Below are positions 35,493 through 44,441 of a stretch of 64,000 nt of DNA, piece by piece. Numbering within the stretch: the first letter of the stretch is position 1; the number at the start of each line of letters is the position of its first letter. The stretch lies in assembly GCF_030816615.1 (NCBI RefSeq), contig NZ_JAUSYD010000001.1:558001-622000 (forward strand), in the 5' to 3' direction. A model generated the notes under the pieces. That model was not told the origin of the DNA. It saw nothing but the letters and a program-made list of their open reading frames with translations, and did not search any database. The position numbers and the translations under genes are program-made. Origin of the DNA: Streptomyces sp. B1I3. GTDB lineage: Bacteria > Actinomycetota > Actinomycetes > Streptomycetales > Streptomycetaceae.

Positions 35493-37610
35493 TCAGGAGA
35501 CGTCCGTGTCCGTCGCGCCGGACAGCGGCAGCTGGGCCCAGATCGTCTTGCCATTGCCGCTGTACCGGGTGCCCCAGCGTTCGGTGACGCTCGCCACCAG
35601 CAGGAGCCCGCGGCCGCCCTCGTCGTACATGCGTGCGCGGCGCAGGTGCGGGGCGGTACTGCTGCCGTCCGACACCTCGCAGACGAGGGCGAGGTCGCGG
35701 ATGAGCCGGAGGGTGATGGGCGGGCCGCCGTAGCGGATGGCGTTGGTGACCAGTTCGCTGACGACGAGTTCGGTGGTCAGGACGGCGTCCCCGAGGCCCC
35801 AGGCCTCGAGCTGGCCCGCAGCGCGTCTACGGGCCTCCACCACGACGGCGGGGTCGGCGGCCAGGTCCCAGGAGGCGTGGTTCTCCTGGTCGAGCCGGCG
35901 GGTGCGGGCCAGCACGAAGGCCACGTCGTCCACGGGCCGCTCGGGCACCAGGGCGCTCATCACGGTGTCACAGGTCCGGTCGAGCGACACCTCGGGCGGC
36001 GCGAGCAGGTGGCAGAGTTCGGCGAGGGACGCGTCGGCGTCCGGGCCCGGCGCCGCCAGCAGGCCGTCCGTGTAGAGAGCGAGCCGGCTGCCTTCCGGCA
36101 GCTCGAAGCGGGCCGCTTCGAAGGGCGCTCCCCCGGCGCCGAGCGCCGGCCCGGCGGGCAGCGCCAGTTTCTCCGGGTACTCGTGCGGTCGGGCGAGCAC
36201 CGGCTCGGGATGGCCGGCCCGGGCCATCGTGCAGGAGCATGAGATCGGGTCGTAGACCGCGTACAGACAGGTCGCGCCGGCGACCGATGCCGTGCCGGCG
36301 GCGCCCGCCTCCTCCTCGCGGTCGAGCTTCATCACCAGGTCGTCGAGCTGCGTCAGCAGTTCCTCGGGAGCCAGGTCCACCTCGGCGAGGGCGCGTACGG
36401 CGGTACGCAGCCTGCCCATGGTGGCCGACGCGTGGATGCCGTGGCCCACGACGTCGCCCACGACCAGGGCGACCCGGGCACCGGAGAGCGGAATGACGTC
36501 GAACCAGTCCCCTCCGATGCCGGCCCCGACCGTCGACGGTACGTAGCGCGAGGTCACCTCGACGGCCCGCTGCGGGGCGGAACGGCTCGGCAGGAGACTG
36601 CGCTGCAGGGCGAGCGCGGTGGCGCGTTCCCTGGTGTACCGGCGGGCGTTGTCCACGCAGACGGCGGCGCGGGCGACGAGCTCACCGCAGAGGGAGAGGT
36701 CGCTGTCGCCGAAGGGCTCGGGGGTGCGGTGACGGCAGAACATGGCCATGCCGAGTGTGATGCCGCGGGCTCGCAGCGGGGCGACGATCCCCGAGTGGAT
36801 CCTGTGCTTCCGCAGGCTGTGCACGCGGTCGGGATCTCTCTGCTTCCACTCGCTCAAAGTCTCTTCGTCGACCGTGTACCGGGCCGCCTCACCGAGGAGC
36901 AGGGTGCGGCCGATCGCGGACTCGCGGTCGAAGGTGTGCGCCTGGCCCAGTCGGACGATCGATTCCGGACACCCCTCCAGGACGGAGCTCTGGGCCACAC
37001 GGAGGAACCGGATCTCGTCCCGCGCGCGTGGGGAGCGCGCCTCGTCGCCGGTCAGCACCTCGGCGAGCAGGTCGACCGTGACGAAGTCCGCGAAACCCTC
37101 CGTGGCCAGCTGCGCCAGTTCCTCGGCGGTGCGGCCCACGTCCAGGGTGCTGCCGATGCGCGTGTTCGCCCGGTCGAGCACGGCCATGCGCTCACGTGCC
37201 CAGAACTGGTCGGTGGTGTCCACGGTGACCACGGACACGCCCAGGAGTTCTCCGGCCCCGTCCCTCACGGGGGTGAGCATGGCCTGCCAGACGTGCTTGC
37301 TGCCGACGAGCAGCAGGTACGTCTCGTAGGACTCAGCCTCGCCGGTCCTCATCACGCGGTCGATCGCGTCGGCGAGCCCCGCCCCGCCCTGCACGACCAC
37401 CCCGGGTTCGACCTCGCCCGGCAGCAGCCCGAGCAGGGAGGCCTCCGACCTGGCCACGACCGACGCCGCGGCCGCGTTGGCCATCGCAAGCCGCTGGTCG
37501 CGGCCGAAGAACGTCACCGCGACGGGCAACTGGTTCAGGATCCGCGCCCTCATCGGGGCCGACGGCGCTTCGGTAGGGCTTCCGTCGGCCTGCTGGTCAC
37601 GCTCTTCCAT
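35493..37610 (-). CDS. PAS-GAF-SpoIIE phosphatase-HATPase multidomain regulator
   Basis: The 705-residue cytosolic signalling protein has a PAS domain (about 20-135), GAF (about 150-315), a PP2C/SpoIIE phosphatase (about 345-545, with GIGGDWFDV, GDVVGHG, LYTDGLL) and a C-terminal RsbW-like HATPase (about 570-700, with VVSELVTNAIRYGG and GGRGLLLVASV). In Streptomyces such proteins control partner-switching by dephosphorylating anti-anti-sigma factors, while the kinase domain can act as anti-sigma factor. Having both opposing activities in one chain suggests self-contained switching. PAS and GAF point to a redox, light or small-ligand cue. Confidence 0.92.
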   Translation of the reverse strand: MEERDQQADGSPTEAPSAPMRARILNQLPVAVTFFGRDQRLAMANAAAASVVARSEASLLGLLPGEVEPGVVVQGGAGLADAIDRVMRTGEAESYETYLLLVGSKHVWQAMLTPVRDGAGELLGVSVVTVDTTDQFWARERMAVLDRANTRIGSTLDVGRTAEELAQLATEGFADFVTVDLLAEVLTGDEARSPRARDEIRFLRVAQSSVLEGCPESIVRLGQAHTFDRESAIGRTLLLGEAARYTVDEETLSEWKQRDPDRVHSLRKHRIHSGIVAPLRARGITLGMAMFCRHRTPEPFGDSDLSLCGELVARAAVCVDNARRYTRERATALALQRSLLPSRSAPQRAVEVTSRYVPSTVGAGIGGDWFDVIPLSGARVALVVGDVVGHGIHASATMGRLRTAVRALAEVDLAPEELLTQLDDLVMKLDREEEAGAAGTASVAGATCLYAVYDPISCSCTMARAGHPEPVLARPHEYPEKLALPAGPALGAGGAPFEAARFELPEGSRLALYTDGLLAAPGPDADASLAELCHLLAPPEVSLDRTCDTVMSALVPERPVDDVAFVLARTRRLDQENHASWDLAADPAVVVEARRRAAGQLEAWGLGDAVLTTELVVSELVTNAIRYGGPPITLRLIRDLALVCEVSDGSSTAPHLRRARMYDEGGRGLLLVASVTERWGTRYSGNGKTIWAQLPLSGATDTDVS

Positions 37611-37731
37611 GGGCCACCACTCGCCCTCCGCCGCTTCCCGGTCCGTCGTCCACGCACCGCGGTCGCCGCTCTTGTCCCAGAATGCCTCCGCAGTGGCCGA
37701 CCCTCAACCAGTCCGCCTACTCGCAGGGGGT

Positions 37732-38913
37732 TCAGGCGCCTGCGAGGAAGGGGCTCCCCGCGGCGAGCGCCAGCCGGGCGAAGCGTTCACCGATGAGGCG
37801 GTGGGTGGCGGCGTCCGGGTGGAGCCGGTCGGGCAGCGGCAGCTCGACGGCGTCGGACTCGCCGTAGAGGGCACGGCCGTCGAGGTGATGGATGTGGGGG
37901 TCGTCGGCCGCCCGCTGCTCGACGATCCGGGCCAGCTCCTCCCGGATGACGCCCAGGCTCAGCTTGCCGTCGGCGCGCTCCGCAGGGTCGCCCGTGGCCC
38001 GGAACCGCAGGTGACCGGCGCCGAGTCCGGCGGGGTCCACGGCGCAGGGCCCCGGGGTGTCCTCGTGGATGGGGCACAGGATCGGTGAGACGACCAGCAG
38101 GGGGGCGGTGGGGTGCCCCTCGCGGATGGTGTCGAGAAAGCCGTGGACGGCCGGCCCGAAGGCCCGCAGTCGCATCAGGTCGGCATTGACGACGTTGATG
38201 CCGGTCTTGACGCTGATCAGGTCGGCGGGGGTGTCCCGCATGGCCCGAGCGGTGAACGGGTCGAGCAGGGCGCCGCCGCCGAAGCCGAGGTTGATCAGGT
38301 CCACGCCGCCGAGCGAGGCGGCGAGTGCGGGCCAGGTCGTCGTGGGGCCCGCCGCGTCGGAGCCGTGGCTGATGGAGCTGCCGTGGTGCAGCCACACCTT
38401 GCGGCCCCGGTCCCCGGCGGGCTCGACCGGCGCGTCGGAGCGCAGGGCGACGATTTCGGTGGTCTCGTTGTGCGGCAGCCAAATCTCGACGTCCTTCATC
38501 CGGTCCGGCAGGCCGGTGAAGCGGAGGGTGCCGACCGGTCCGGGGCGGTGTTCGGCGGTTCCTTTCGTCATGTCGATGGTCAGGGTGCTGCCGCCCGTGA
38601 CACCGGCGCGTCCGGCCGGGCGGCCGTCGACGAGCAGCTCGTACACGCCGTCCGGGCGGGGAGGGGCCCCTACGTAGACGCGCTTGGTGGGCAGCGTGTC
38701 CAGCTCGACGGCGGTGGCCCGGGTACGGAGGACCAGCCGGACGCCGGAGGGCTGGGACTCCGCCATGGCGAGCTGTGCGTCGGTGTTCTGCGCGCGGGCC
38801 CGGGAGGGCAGCCGGTGCGGCAGGAGGCCGTGCGCGGTCTCCTCCAGGTCGAGGGCGCCCCGCAGGAGAACGGCGGTGACGGGCGTGGTGATCCAGTGGT
38901 ACGTGTCGTTCAT
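37732..38913 (-). CDS. SGNH/GDSL-family hydrolase
   Basis: The 393-residue protein has an N-terminal beta-rich domain (about 1-170) and then the SGNH hydrolase. The nucleophile Ser lies in HHGSSISHG (GSSI in place of GDSL), block II in INLGFGGGALL, block III in KTGINVVNADL and the catalytic Asp/His in LPDRLHPDAATH. It is an esterase or lipase by family; no signal peptide is seen, so it is probably cytosolic. It follows the TetR gene after 133 bp on the same strand and is the likely regulated target of that repressor. Confidence 0.9.
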   Translation of the reverse strand: MNDTYHWITTPVTAVLLRGALDLEETAHGLLPHRLPSRARAQNTDAQLAMAESQPSGVRLVLRTRATAVELDTLPTKRVYVGAPPRPDGVYELLVDGRPAGRAGVTGGSTLTIDMTKGTAEHRPGPVGTLRFTGLPDRMKDVEIWLPHNETTEIVALRSDAPVEPAGDRGRKVWLHHGSSISHGSDAAGPTTTWPALAASLGGVDLINLGFGGGALLDPFTARAMRDTPADLISVKTGINVVNADLMRLRAFGPAVHGFLDTIREGHPTAPLLVVSPILCPIHEDTPGPCAVDPAGLGAGHLRFRATGDPAERADGKLSLGVIREELARIVEQRAADDPHIHHLDGRALYGESDAVELPLPDRLHPDAATHRLIGERFARLALAAGSPFLAGA

Positions 38914-39046
38914 GGGGTCAGCCTTCTGCCGGAGGTGTGCGCGGCCCGCATGGGCCGGTACGCGGCCGAGGCCGGCGGCCTTGGGCGGCCGACGGCGGTG
39001 CGCCGTGGCCGCCGTGGACGGTCGCGGGCGTTGGTGGCGTGCCCGG

Positions 39047-39616
39047 TCAGCGCATGGGCCAGTTGCGGAGCATGGCGTCGAGGCGGTCCAGGGTCCATGC
39101 CCAGGTCTCCTGCGAGTCGGGAGCGCTGTGACTGAAGCCCCCGGCCAGCTCCAGGCTCACGTAGCCGTGGAAGACGCTGCCCAGCAGCCGTACGGCGTGG
39201 GTCTGGTCGGGTTCCGTCAGGTCGTAGCCCCGAAGGATCGCCCGTGTCATCCGGGCGTGCCGGCCCCCCGCGCTCGCGGCCGCCGCCTCGGGGTCGAGCC
39301 GGAGCCGCGCTGCCGCGTACCGGCCTGGATGTGACCGGGCGTAGTCGCGGTAGGCGTTGGCGAAGGCCGTGAGGGCGTCCTTGCCGGCCCGCCCGGCCAG
39401 CGCGGCCGCCGCGAGGTCGGCGAGCTCCTCCAGTGCGAGCAGGGCGATCCGGGTTCTGAGGTCCTGGGAGCTCTTCACGTGCGAGTAGAGGCTCGCGACC
39501 GCGACGTCGAAACGTCTGGCGAGCGCCGAGACGGTCACCTGGTCGAAGCCGACTTCGTCGGCCAGCTCCGCCCCCGCCCGTGTCAGGCGTTCCGTGGTCA
39601 GGCCTGCGCGCACCAT
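39047..39616 (-). CDS. TetR/AcrR-family transcriptional repressor
   Basis: The 189-residue regulator has a TetR helix-turn-helix (about 10-55: LTRAGAELADEVGFDQVTVSALARRFDVAVASLYSHV) and a C-terminal ligand domain of the WHG type (FHGYVSLELAGGF). It most likely represses its own promoter and the following SGNH hydrolase gene. AGGAGG lies just before ATG 39616. A perfect 7-1-7 palindrome sits inside its promoter 36 bp upstream. The ligand is unknown; a substrate ester of the hydrolase is a reasonable guess. Confidence 0.93.
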   Translation of the reverse strand: MVRAGLTTERLTRAGAELADEVGFDQVTVSALARRFDVAVASLYSHVKSSQDLRTRIALLALEELADLAAAALAGRAGKDALTAFANAYRDYARSHPGRYAAARLRLDPEAAAASAGGRHARMTRAILRGYDLTEPDQTHAVRLLGSVFHGYVSLELAGGFSHSAPDSQETWAWTLDRLDAMLRNWPMR

Positions 39617-39639
39617 GCCGTCCTCCTCTGCCGAACTCG

Positions 39640-39669
39640 ATTATGCAGTTTCCTAAAGGCTTTAGGCAA
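39640..39669 (-). promoter_or_regulatory. TetR-gene promoter with operator in the spacer
   Basis: Read on the minus strand, TTGCCT (39669-39664), an 18-bp spacer and CATAAT (39645-39640) form a good housekeeping promoter. The palindrome CCTAAAGGCTTTAGG (39652-39666) overlaps the -35 box and fills the spacer, so a bound TetR dimer would block RNA polymerase. The region is AT-rich against the local average. Confidence 0.75.
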
Positions 39670-39839
39670 ACAGTGGCTTCGTTCAGGACGCAACCCCTCG
39701 CCGGTGCCCCCGGGCCGCGCCGGCAGGACGGGCGCGGACGGTCGGCTCCGCGCAGAATGGGCAGGGTGGTCGCGCCGCGTCCGGGCGCCCGGACCACCCC
39801 TACGGGGACGCGGCGGCCGTGCGAACCAGGAGGCAGTCG

Positions 39840-41924
39840 ATGCATCGGTTCGGCCAGCGCGACAGCGGGCCCGGCCCGGGGAGAGAGCCCCCGGTCGCCG
39901 CGCACGTGGCCCTCGCCGTCAACGGCATGGGCAGCTTCACCTGGGACCTTCCCAGCGGCACGATGCGGTACGACGAAGCGGGCCTCGCCGTGATGGGCTT
40001 CCGGCCGGGCGAGTACGACGGCAGCCTGCGCACCCTGGGCGAGCGGATGGTGCCGGGAGAACTGAGCGCGGTCCAGGACCAGGTGGAGCGGGCGCTGCGG
40101 ACCCGGTCGGGCTTCAGTCTCTACTTCCGGGTCCGGCACGGCGACGGCCGGCTGCGCTGGACGCACACCCAGGGCCACGTCGTCTGCGACGAGCAGGACA
40201 ACCCCGTCCGGGTCATCGGGATCATCAGGGACGCCAGTCAGGAGCTACGGGCCCTCGACCAGACCGAACAGCTGCGCCAGGCCAGGGACGACCGCCGGCG
40301 GCAGGCCGACATCGTCGGTCACGTCAGCGACGCGCTGGCTCCCACCGTCACGGTGGAGGACGTCGCCGACGCGCTCACCACCACCCTGCTGCTGGAGCAG
40401 CTCGGCGCCGCCAGCATCATCCTCGGCCTGGTGGACAACGGCCGTATGCGACTGGCCGGTTCGAACGGTGTGCATCCGGATCTCATCCGTGACGTCCATC
40501 TGGCCCGCCTGGGCGCGCACCTGCCGCTCACCGACGCCGCCCGTACCCGCAGGGCCGTCTTCATCACCAGCCGCAAGGAGTACGGGGCGCGGTACCCGGA
40601 GATGCAGCCGTACCTGCACATGTTCTCCGACGCCACGGCCGCCGTGTACCTGCCGTTGATCGCTCACGACGACGCCATCGGCGCGCTGGGCCTCACCTAC
40701 GACGGCAAAGCGCCCTTCGCGCACGACGAGCGGACCGTACTGACGGCTCTGGGCAAGGTCATCGCCCAGTCCCTCCAGCGGGCCCTCCTGTACGACCGCG
40801 AACACGAGCTCGCCGCCGGCCTCCAGACGGCCATGCTCCCCGGCCACCTGCCGCACGTCCCCGGCCTGGCACTCGCGACCCGCTACCGTCCGGCCAGGGC
40901 CCAGGGAGGGATCGGCGGCGACTGGTACGACGCGCTTGCGCTGCCCGACGGCCGCATCGCCGCGGTCGTCGGGGACGTGCAGGGCCACGACGTGACCGCG
41001 GCGGCCGTCATGGGTCAGCTCCGCATCGCCCTGCGGGCGTACGCCGCCGAGGGGCATCCCCCCACGACGGTCGTGGCGCGCGCCTCCGCCTTCCTCGCGG
41101 AGCTGGACACGGACCGGTTCGCCACCTGCCTCTTCGCCCTTCTCGACCCCACCACGGGGATGACCGTCTTCGTCCGGGCCGGGCACCTCGACCCCGTCCT
41201 GCGCAGACCGGACGGGAGCACCGTCTGGCTCGACGCCCCCGGCGGACTCCCGCTCGGCCTCACCGCCCCGGCGGCCCAGCCCGGGTATCCGGCGCTCGAG
41301 ACGGTCCTGGAGCCGGGTGCGACCCTGCTCATGTGCACGGACGGCCTCATCGAGTCACGCACCGAGGACATCGACCAGGGCCGCGCCCGCCTCCTCGACG
41401 CACTCCGTACGGGCCCCGGGGACCCCGACGCCCTCGCCGATCACCTGCTCCGCACCATGGGCGCGCATACGGGGGGCGAGGACGACGTGGCACTCCTGGT
41501 CCTGCGGCGCTCCCCGGGCGAGCGCGCCACGAACCCGCAGATGGAGGTCACCATCACGCCCACGGATGCCGGCTCCCTCAGGGCCGCGCGCAAAGCCCTG
41601 CGCGCGGCCCTCGGCCGCTGGTCCCTGGACGCGATCGCCGACACCGCGGAGCTGCTCGCCTGCGAACTGGCCACCAACGCCCTCCTGCACACCCGTGGCA
41701 GCGCCACGCTCACGGCCAGGCTCGTCAGCGAGGACGGGCGCGCGGTGCGCCTGGCCGTCACCGACACCTCGACCTCCTCCCCCCGCCGCCGGGCCGCCAC
41801 CGAGCAGTCGACCTCCGGGCGCGGGCTCATGCTGCTCGAGGAACTGGCCACGACGTGGGGGGTCGAACCCCGGGGCGACGGCAAGACCGTGTGGTGCGAG
41901 ATCTCCGTGACGGGGGCGCGCTGA
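39840..41924 (+). CDS. PAS-GAF-SpoIIE phosphatase-HATPase multidomain regulator (second)
   Basis: The protein has 694 residues from ATG 39840, which follows AGGAGG at 39828-39833; the longer frame lacks such a site. Domains are PAS (about 20-125), GAF (about 150-310), PP2C/SpoIIE (about 325-540, with GIGGDWYDAL, VGDVQGHDV, LLMCTDGLIES) and HATPase (about 560-690, with LLACELATNALLHTRG and SGRGLMLLEELA). The architecture matches the gene at 35493-37610, but the sequences are only moderately similar, so they are not a recent duplication. It probably dephosphorylates an anti-anti-sigma factor in response to its sensory domains. Confidence 0.92.
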   Translation: MHRFGQRDSGPGPGREPPVAAHVALAVNGMGSFTWDLPSGTMRYDEAGLAVMGFRPGEYDGSLRTLGERMVPGELSAVQDQVERALRTRSGFSLYFRVRHGDGRLRWTHTQGHVVCDEQDNPVRVIGIIRDASQELRALDQTEQLRQARDDRRRQADIVGHVSDALAPTVTVEDVADALTTTLLLEQLGAASIILGLVDNGRMRLAGSNGVHPDLIRDVHLARLGAHLPLTDAARTRRAVFITSRKEYGARYPEMQPYLHMFSDATAAVYLPLIAHDDAIGALGLTYDGKAPFAHDERTVLTALGKVIAQSLQRALLYDREHELAAGLQTAMLPGHLPHVPGLALATRYRPARAQGGIGGDWYDALALPDGRIAAVVGDVQGHDVTAAAVMGQLRIALRAYAAEGHPPTTVVARASAFLAELDTDRFATCLFALLDPTTGMTVFVRAGHLDPVLRRPDGSTVWLDAPGGLPLGLTAPAAQPGYPALETVLEPGATLLMCTDGLIESRTEDIDQGRARLLDALRTGPGDPDALADHLLRTMGAHTGGEDDVALLVLRRSPGERATNPQMEVTITPTDAGSLRAARKALRAALGRWSLDAIADTAELLACELATNALLHTRGSATLTARLVSEDGRAVRLAVTDTSTSSPRRRAATEQSTSGRGLMLLEELATTWGVEPRGDGKTVWCEISVTGAR

Positions 41925-42290
41925 CGCGGCACGTGCGGTCCTCCCGCCCACGACGACGGTTCCACCGGCGGGCGCGCGCCGGCCGACGGCCGCCGTGTCC
42001 TGACCGGCGGACATCAGCCCGGCGCCCGTCCTCCCGCTCGGCGGCCGCGTGGAGCGGTGCGCCCTCGCTCCCCCTCACCCGGGGCCGCGCCGGGGACGCC
42101 CGACCGGCCCCGCGGACCGGCGCGCCCGGAGGTGGCGGCCCCCTCGACGGACCGAGGACCCCGGCACGTCTCGGCCGGTCTTCGCCGCGTCGCTTCCCGA
42201 TTGCCCCCGGCGTCTTCGATACTGGACGTGCTCGCCCCATCCCACTCCGTGGTGGCCCCGCAGGCACCCTTTCTGGAGGAACCGTTGCGT
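41925..42290. other. 366-bp gene-free region before dhaK
   Basis: A GC-rich stretch with no convincing gene; frames through it are Arg/Pro noise. TCGATACT at about 42216-42223 is a possible -10 box for the dha operon. No repeat or riboswitch is recognised. Confidence 0.4.
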
Positions 42291-43277
42291 ATGCTCATCA
42301 ACGTGCCTGAGACCGTCGTCGCCGACGGGCTCCGGGGCATGGCCGCCGCCCACCCCGAGCTCACCGTGGATGTCGAGAACCGTCTGGTCGTCCGGCGCGA
42401 CGCGCCCGTGGCCGGGAAGGTGGGTCTCGTCTCCGGCGGCGGGTCCGGGCACGAGCCGTTGCACGCGGGGTTCGTCGGGCCCGGGATGTTGTCCGCGGCG
42501 TGTCCCGGCGAGATCTTCACATCGCCCGTACCCGACCAGATGGTGAAGGCCGCCACCGCCGTCGACAGCGGCGCGGGCGTCCTGTTCGTGGTGAAGAACT
42601 ACACCGGCGACGTACTGAACTTCGACATGGCGGCCGAACTCGCCGAGGACGAGGGTGTCCAGGTGGCCCGGGTCCTGGTCGACGACGACGTGGCGGTGGA
42701 CGACAGCACCTTCACGGCGGGCCGGCGGGGCACGGGCGCGACGCTGTTCGTGGAGAAGATCGCCGGCGCCCTCGCCGAGGAGGGCGCCCCGCTGGAGCGG
42801 GTGGAGGCCGTGGCACGGCAGGTGAACGAGTCGGCGCGCAGCTTCGGGGTGGCACTCGGCGCCGTCACCACGCCGGCGAAGGGCAGCCCGACGTTCGATC
42901 TTCCCGACGGGCAACTGGAGTTGGGGATCGGTATCCATGGCGAGCCGGGCCGGGAGCGGCGCCCGATGATGACGTCCGGGGAGATCGCGGACTTCGCGGT
43001 GCACGCGGTGCTGGAGGACCTGCGCCCGAAAGGTCCGGTCCTGGTCCTCGTGAACGGGATGGGCGCGACGCCCCTGCTGGAGCTGTACGGGTTCAATGCC
43101 GAGGTGCAGCGGGTCCTGTCCGAGCGGGGCGTGGCGGTGGCTCGTACCCTGGTCGGGAACTATGTGACGTCGCTCGACATGGCAGGCTGTTCGGTGACCG
43201 TCTGTCAGGTGGACGAGGAGCTGCTGCGACTCTGGGACGCGCCGGTGCAGACGCCCGCGCTCCGCTGGGGCAGGTGA
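42291..43277 (+). CDS. dhaK: Dihydroxyacetone kinase subunit DhaK
   Basis: The 328-residue substrate-binding subunit has LVSGGGSGHEPLHAGFVG (substrate loop), GVLFVVKNYTGDVLNFDMA and the active-site His in LGIGIHGEPG, which binds dihydroxyacetone covalently as a hemiaminal. GGAGG at 42275-42279 could serve ATG 42291 or a TTG at 42285; I take the ATG. In this PTS-type kinase, phosphate passes from DhaM to ADP on DhaL and then to dihydroxyacetone on DhaK, making DHAP for glycolysis. Confidence 0.96.
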   Translation: MLINVPETVVADGLRGMAAAHPELTVDVENRLVVRRDAPVAGKVGLVSGGGSGHEPLHAGFVGPGMLSAACPGEIFTSPVPDQMVKAATAVDSGAGVLFVVKNYTGDVLNFDMAAELAEDEGVQVARVLVDDDVAVDDSTFTAGRRGTGATLFVEKIAGALAEEGAPLERVEAVARQVNESARSFGVALGAVTTPAKGSPTFDLPDGQLELGIGIHGEPGRERRPMMTSGEIADFAVHAVLEDLRPKGPVLVLVNGMGATPLLELYGFNAEVQRVLSERGVAVARTLVGNYVTSLDMAGCSVTVCQVDEELLRLWDAPVQTPALRWGR

Positions 43278-43315
43278 ACGGTCCGCCCGTACGTGTGTGA
43301 GGAACAGGAGAGCGT

Positions 43316-43933
43316 GTGCTCGACACCGATTTCTTCCGTCGCTGGATGACCGCCACCGCCGCGGCCGTCAGCCGTGAGGCGAGCCGGCTGACCGACCTGG
43401 ACGCCGCGATCGGCGACGCCGATCACGGAAACAACATGCAGCGCGGATTCACCGCGGTGACCGCCGTGCTCGAGAAGGAGTCGCCCGCGACTCCTGGGGC
43501 CGTGCTGACGCTGGCGGGACGGCAGCTGATCTCGACGGTCGGTGGTGCGTCCGGGCCGTTGTACGGCACTCTGCTGCGCCGCACCGGCAAGGCTCTGGGC
43601 GAGGCTGCCGAGGTGAGCACCGAGGAACTGGCCGAGGCGTTCGGAGAGGGCGTCGCGGCGGTGGCACAGCTGGGCGGGGCGCAGGCCGGCGACAAGACGA
43701 TGCTGGACGCGCTGCTGCCGGCCGTCGAGGCGCTGAGCTCCTCGCTCGGGGCCGCCCGCGACGCGGCCCGGGCCGGGGCGGAGGCGACCGTGCCCCTGCA
43801 GGCGCGTAAGGGCAGGGCCAGTTACCTGGGCGAGCGCAGCATCGGTCACCAGGATCCGGGGGCGACCTCGGCGGCGCTGCTGATCGAGGCGCTCGCCGAA
43901 ACGGCCGGACCGAGCGCCGGAGGGGACGCGTGA
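43316..43933 (+). CDS. dhaL: Dihydroxyacetone kinase subunit DhaL (ADP-binding)
   Basis: The 205-residue all-helical subunit has the metal/nucleotide site DLDAAIGDADHGNNMQRG, VGGASGPLYGTLLRR, DKTMLDALLPA and RKGRASYLGERSIGHQDPGA. DhaL keeps ADP tightly bound as a cofactor that is rephosphorylated by DhaM. The GTG start at 43316 follows AGGAGAG. It lies 38 bp after dhaK and overlaps dhaM by 4 bp (GTGA). Confidence 0.96.
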   Translation: MLDTDFFRRWMTATAAAVSREASRLTDLDAAIGDADHGNNMQRGFTAVTAVLEKESPATPGAVLTLAGRQLISTVGGASGPLYGTLLRRTGKALGEAAEVSTEELAEAFGEGVAAVAQLGGAQAGDKTMLDALLPAVEALSSSLGAARDAARAGAEATVPLQARKGRASYLGERSIGHQDPGATSAALLIEALAETAGPSAGGDA

Positions 43934-44340
43934 GCGAGGAGCCGCAGGTCGGAATCGTGCTGGTCTCACACAGCGGGCCCGTCGCGGAAGCCGTCGTCGA
44001 GCTGGCCAAGGGGCTGGCGGCCGGCGGTGCGACCGCGCCCGTGGCCGCGGCCGGGGGGACGTCCGCCGGCGGTCTGGGGACGAGTGCGGAGCTGATCTCC
44101 AAGGCTGCCAGGGCGGTCGACCGGGGCGCGGGGGTCGCGCTGCTCGTCGACCTGGGGAGTGCGGTACTGACGGTGAAGGCCATGCTGGCGGAGGGCGACG
44201 AACTGCCCGAGGGTGCCCGGCTGGTGGACGCGCCCTTCGTCGAGGGCGCGGTCGCCGCCCTGGTGACCGCCTCGGCGGGTGGCGACCTGGCGACCGTGGA
44301 GGCGGCCGCCACGGACGCGTTCGGCTACCGGAAGACGTGA
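43930..44340 (+). CDS. dhaM: PTS-dependent dihydroxyacetone kinase phosphotransfer subunit DhaM
   Basis: The 136-residue EIIA-mannose-like domain has the phosphorylated His in GIVLVSHSGPVAEA and then GLGTSAELISKA and ALLVDLGSAVLTVKAML. It accepts phosphate from HPr of the PTS and passes it to DhaL. It carries only the EIIA domain, as in most Gram-positive DhaM, and not the HPr/EI fusion of E. coli. GTG 43930 overlaps the dhaL stop. A strong double hairpin ends the operon. Confidence 0.94.
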   Translation: MSEEPQVGIVLVSHSGPVAEAVVELAKGLAAGGATAPVAAAGGTSAGGLGTSAELISKAARAVDRGAGVALLVDLGSAVLTVKAMLAEGDELPEGARLVDAPFVEGAVAALVTASAGGDLATVEAAATDAFGYRKT

Positions 44341-44344
44341 GCGC

Positions 44345-44425
44345 GCGCTCCGCTGCTTTCCTCTCCGCCGGATGCGGAGCGCCCGGCCGGCTGCCCCTGC
44401 CGTGACGGCGGGGCGGCCGGCCGGG
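44345..44425. terminator. Double hairpin terminator between dhaM and GH12 gene
   Basis: Hairpin 1: GCGCTCCGC (44345-44353) pairs with GCGGAGCGC (44374-44382). Hairpin 2: CCCGGCCGGC (44382-44391) and following bases pair with GCCGGCCGGG ending at 44425, a stem of about 20 bp with one wobble. It lies between convergent genes and can serve both. Confidence 0.75.
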
Positions 44426-44441
44426 TGTGTCACGCGGGTGT

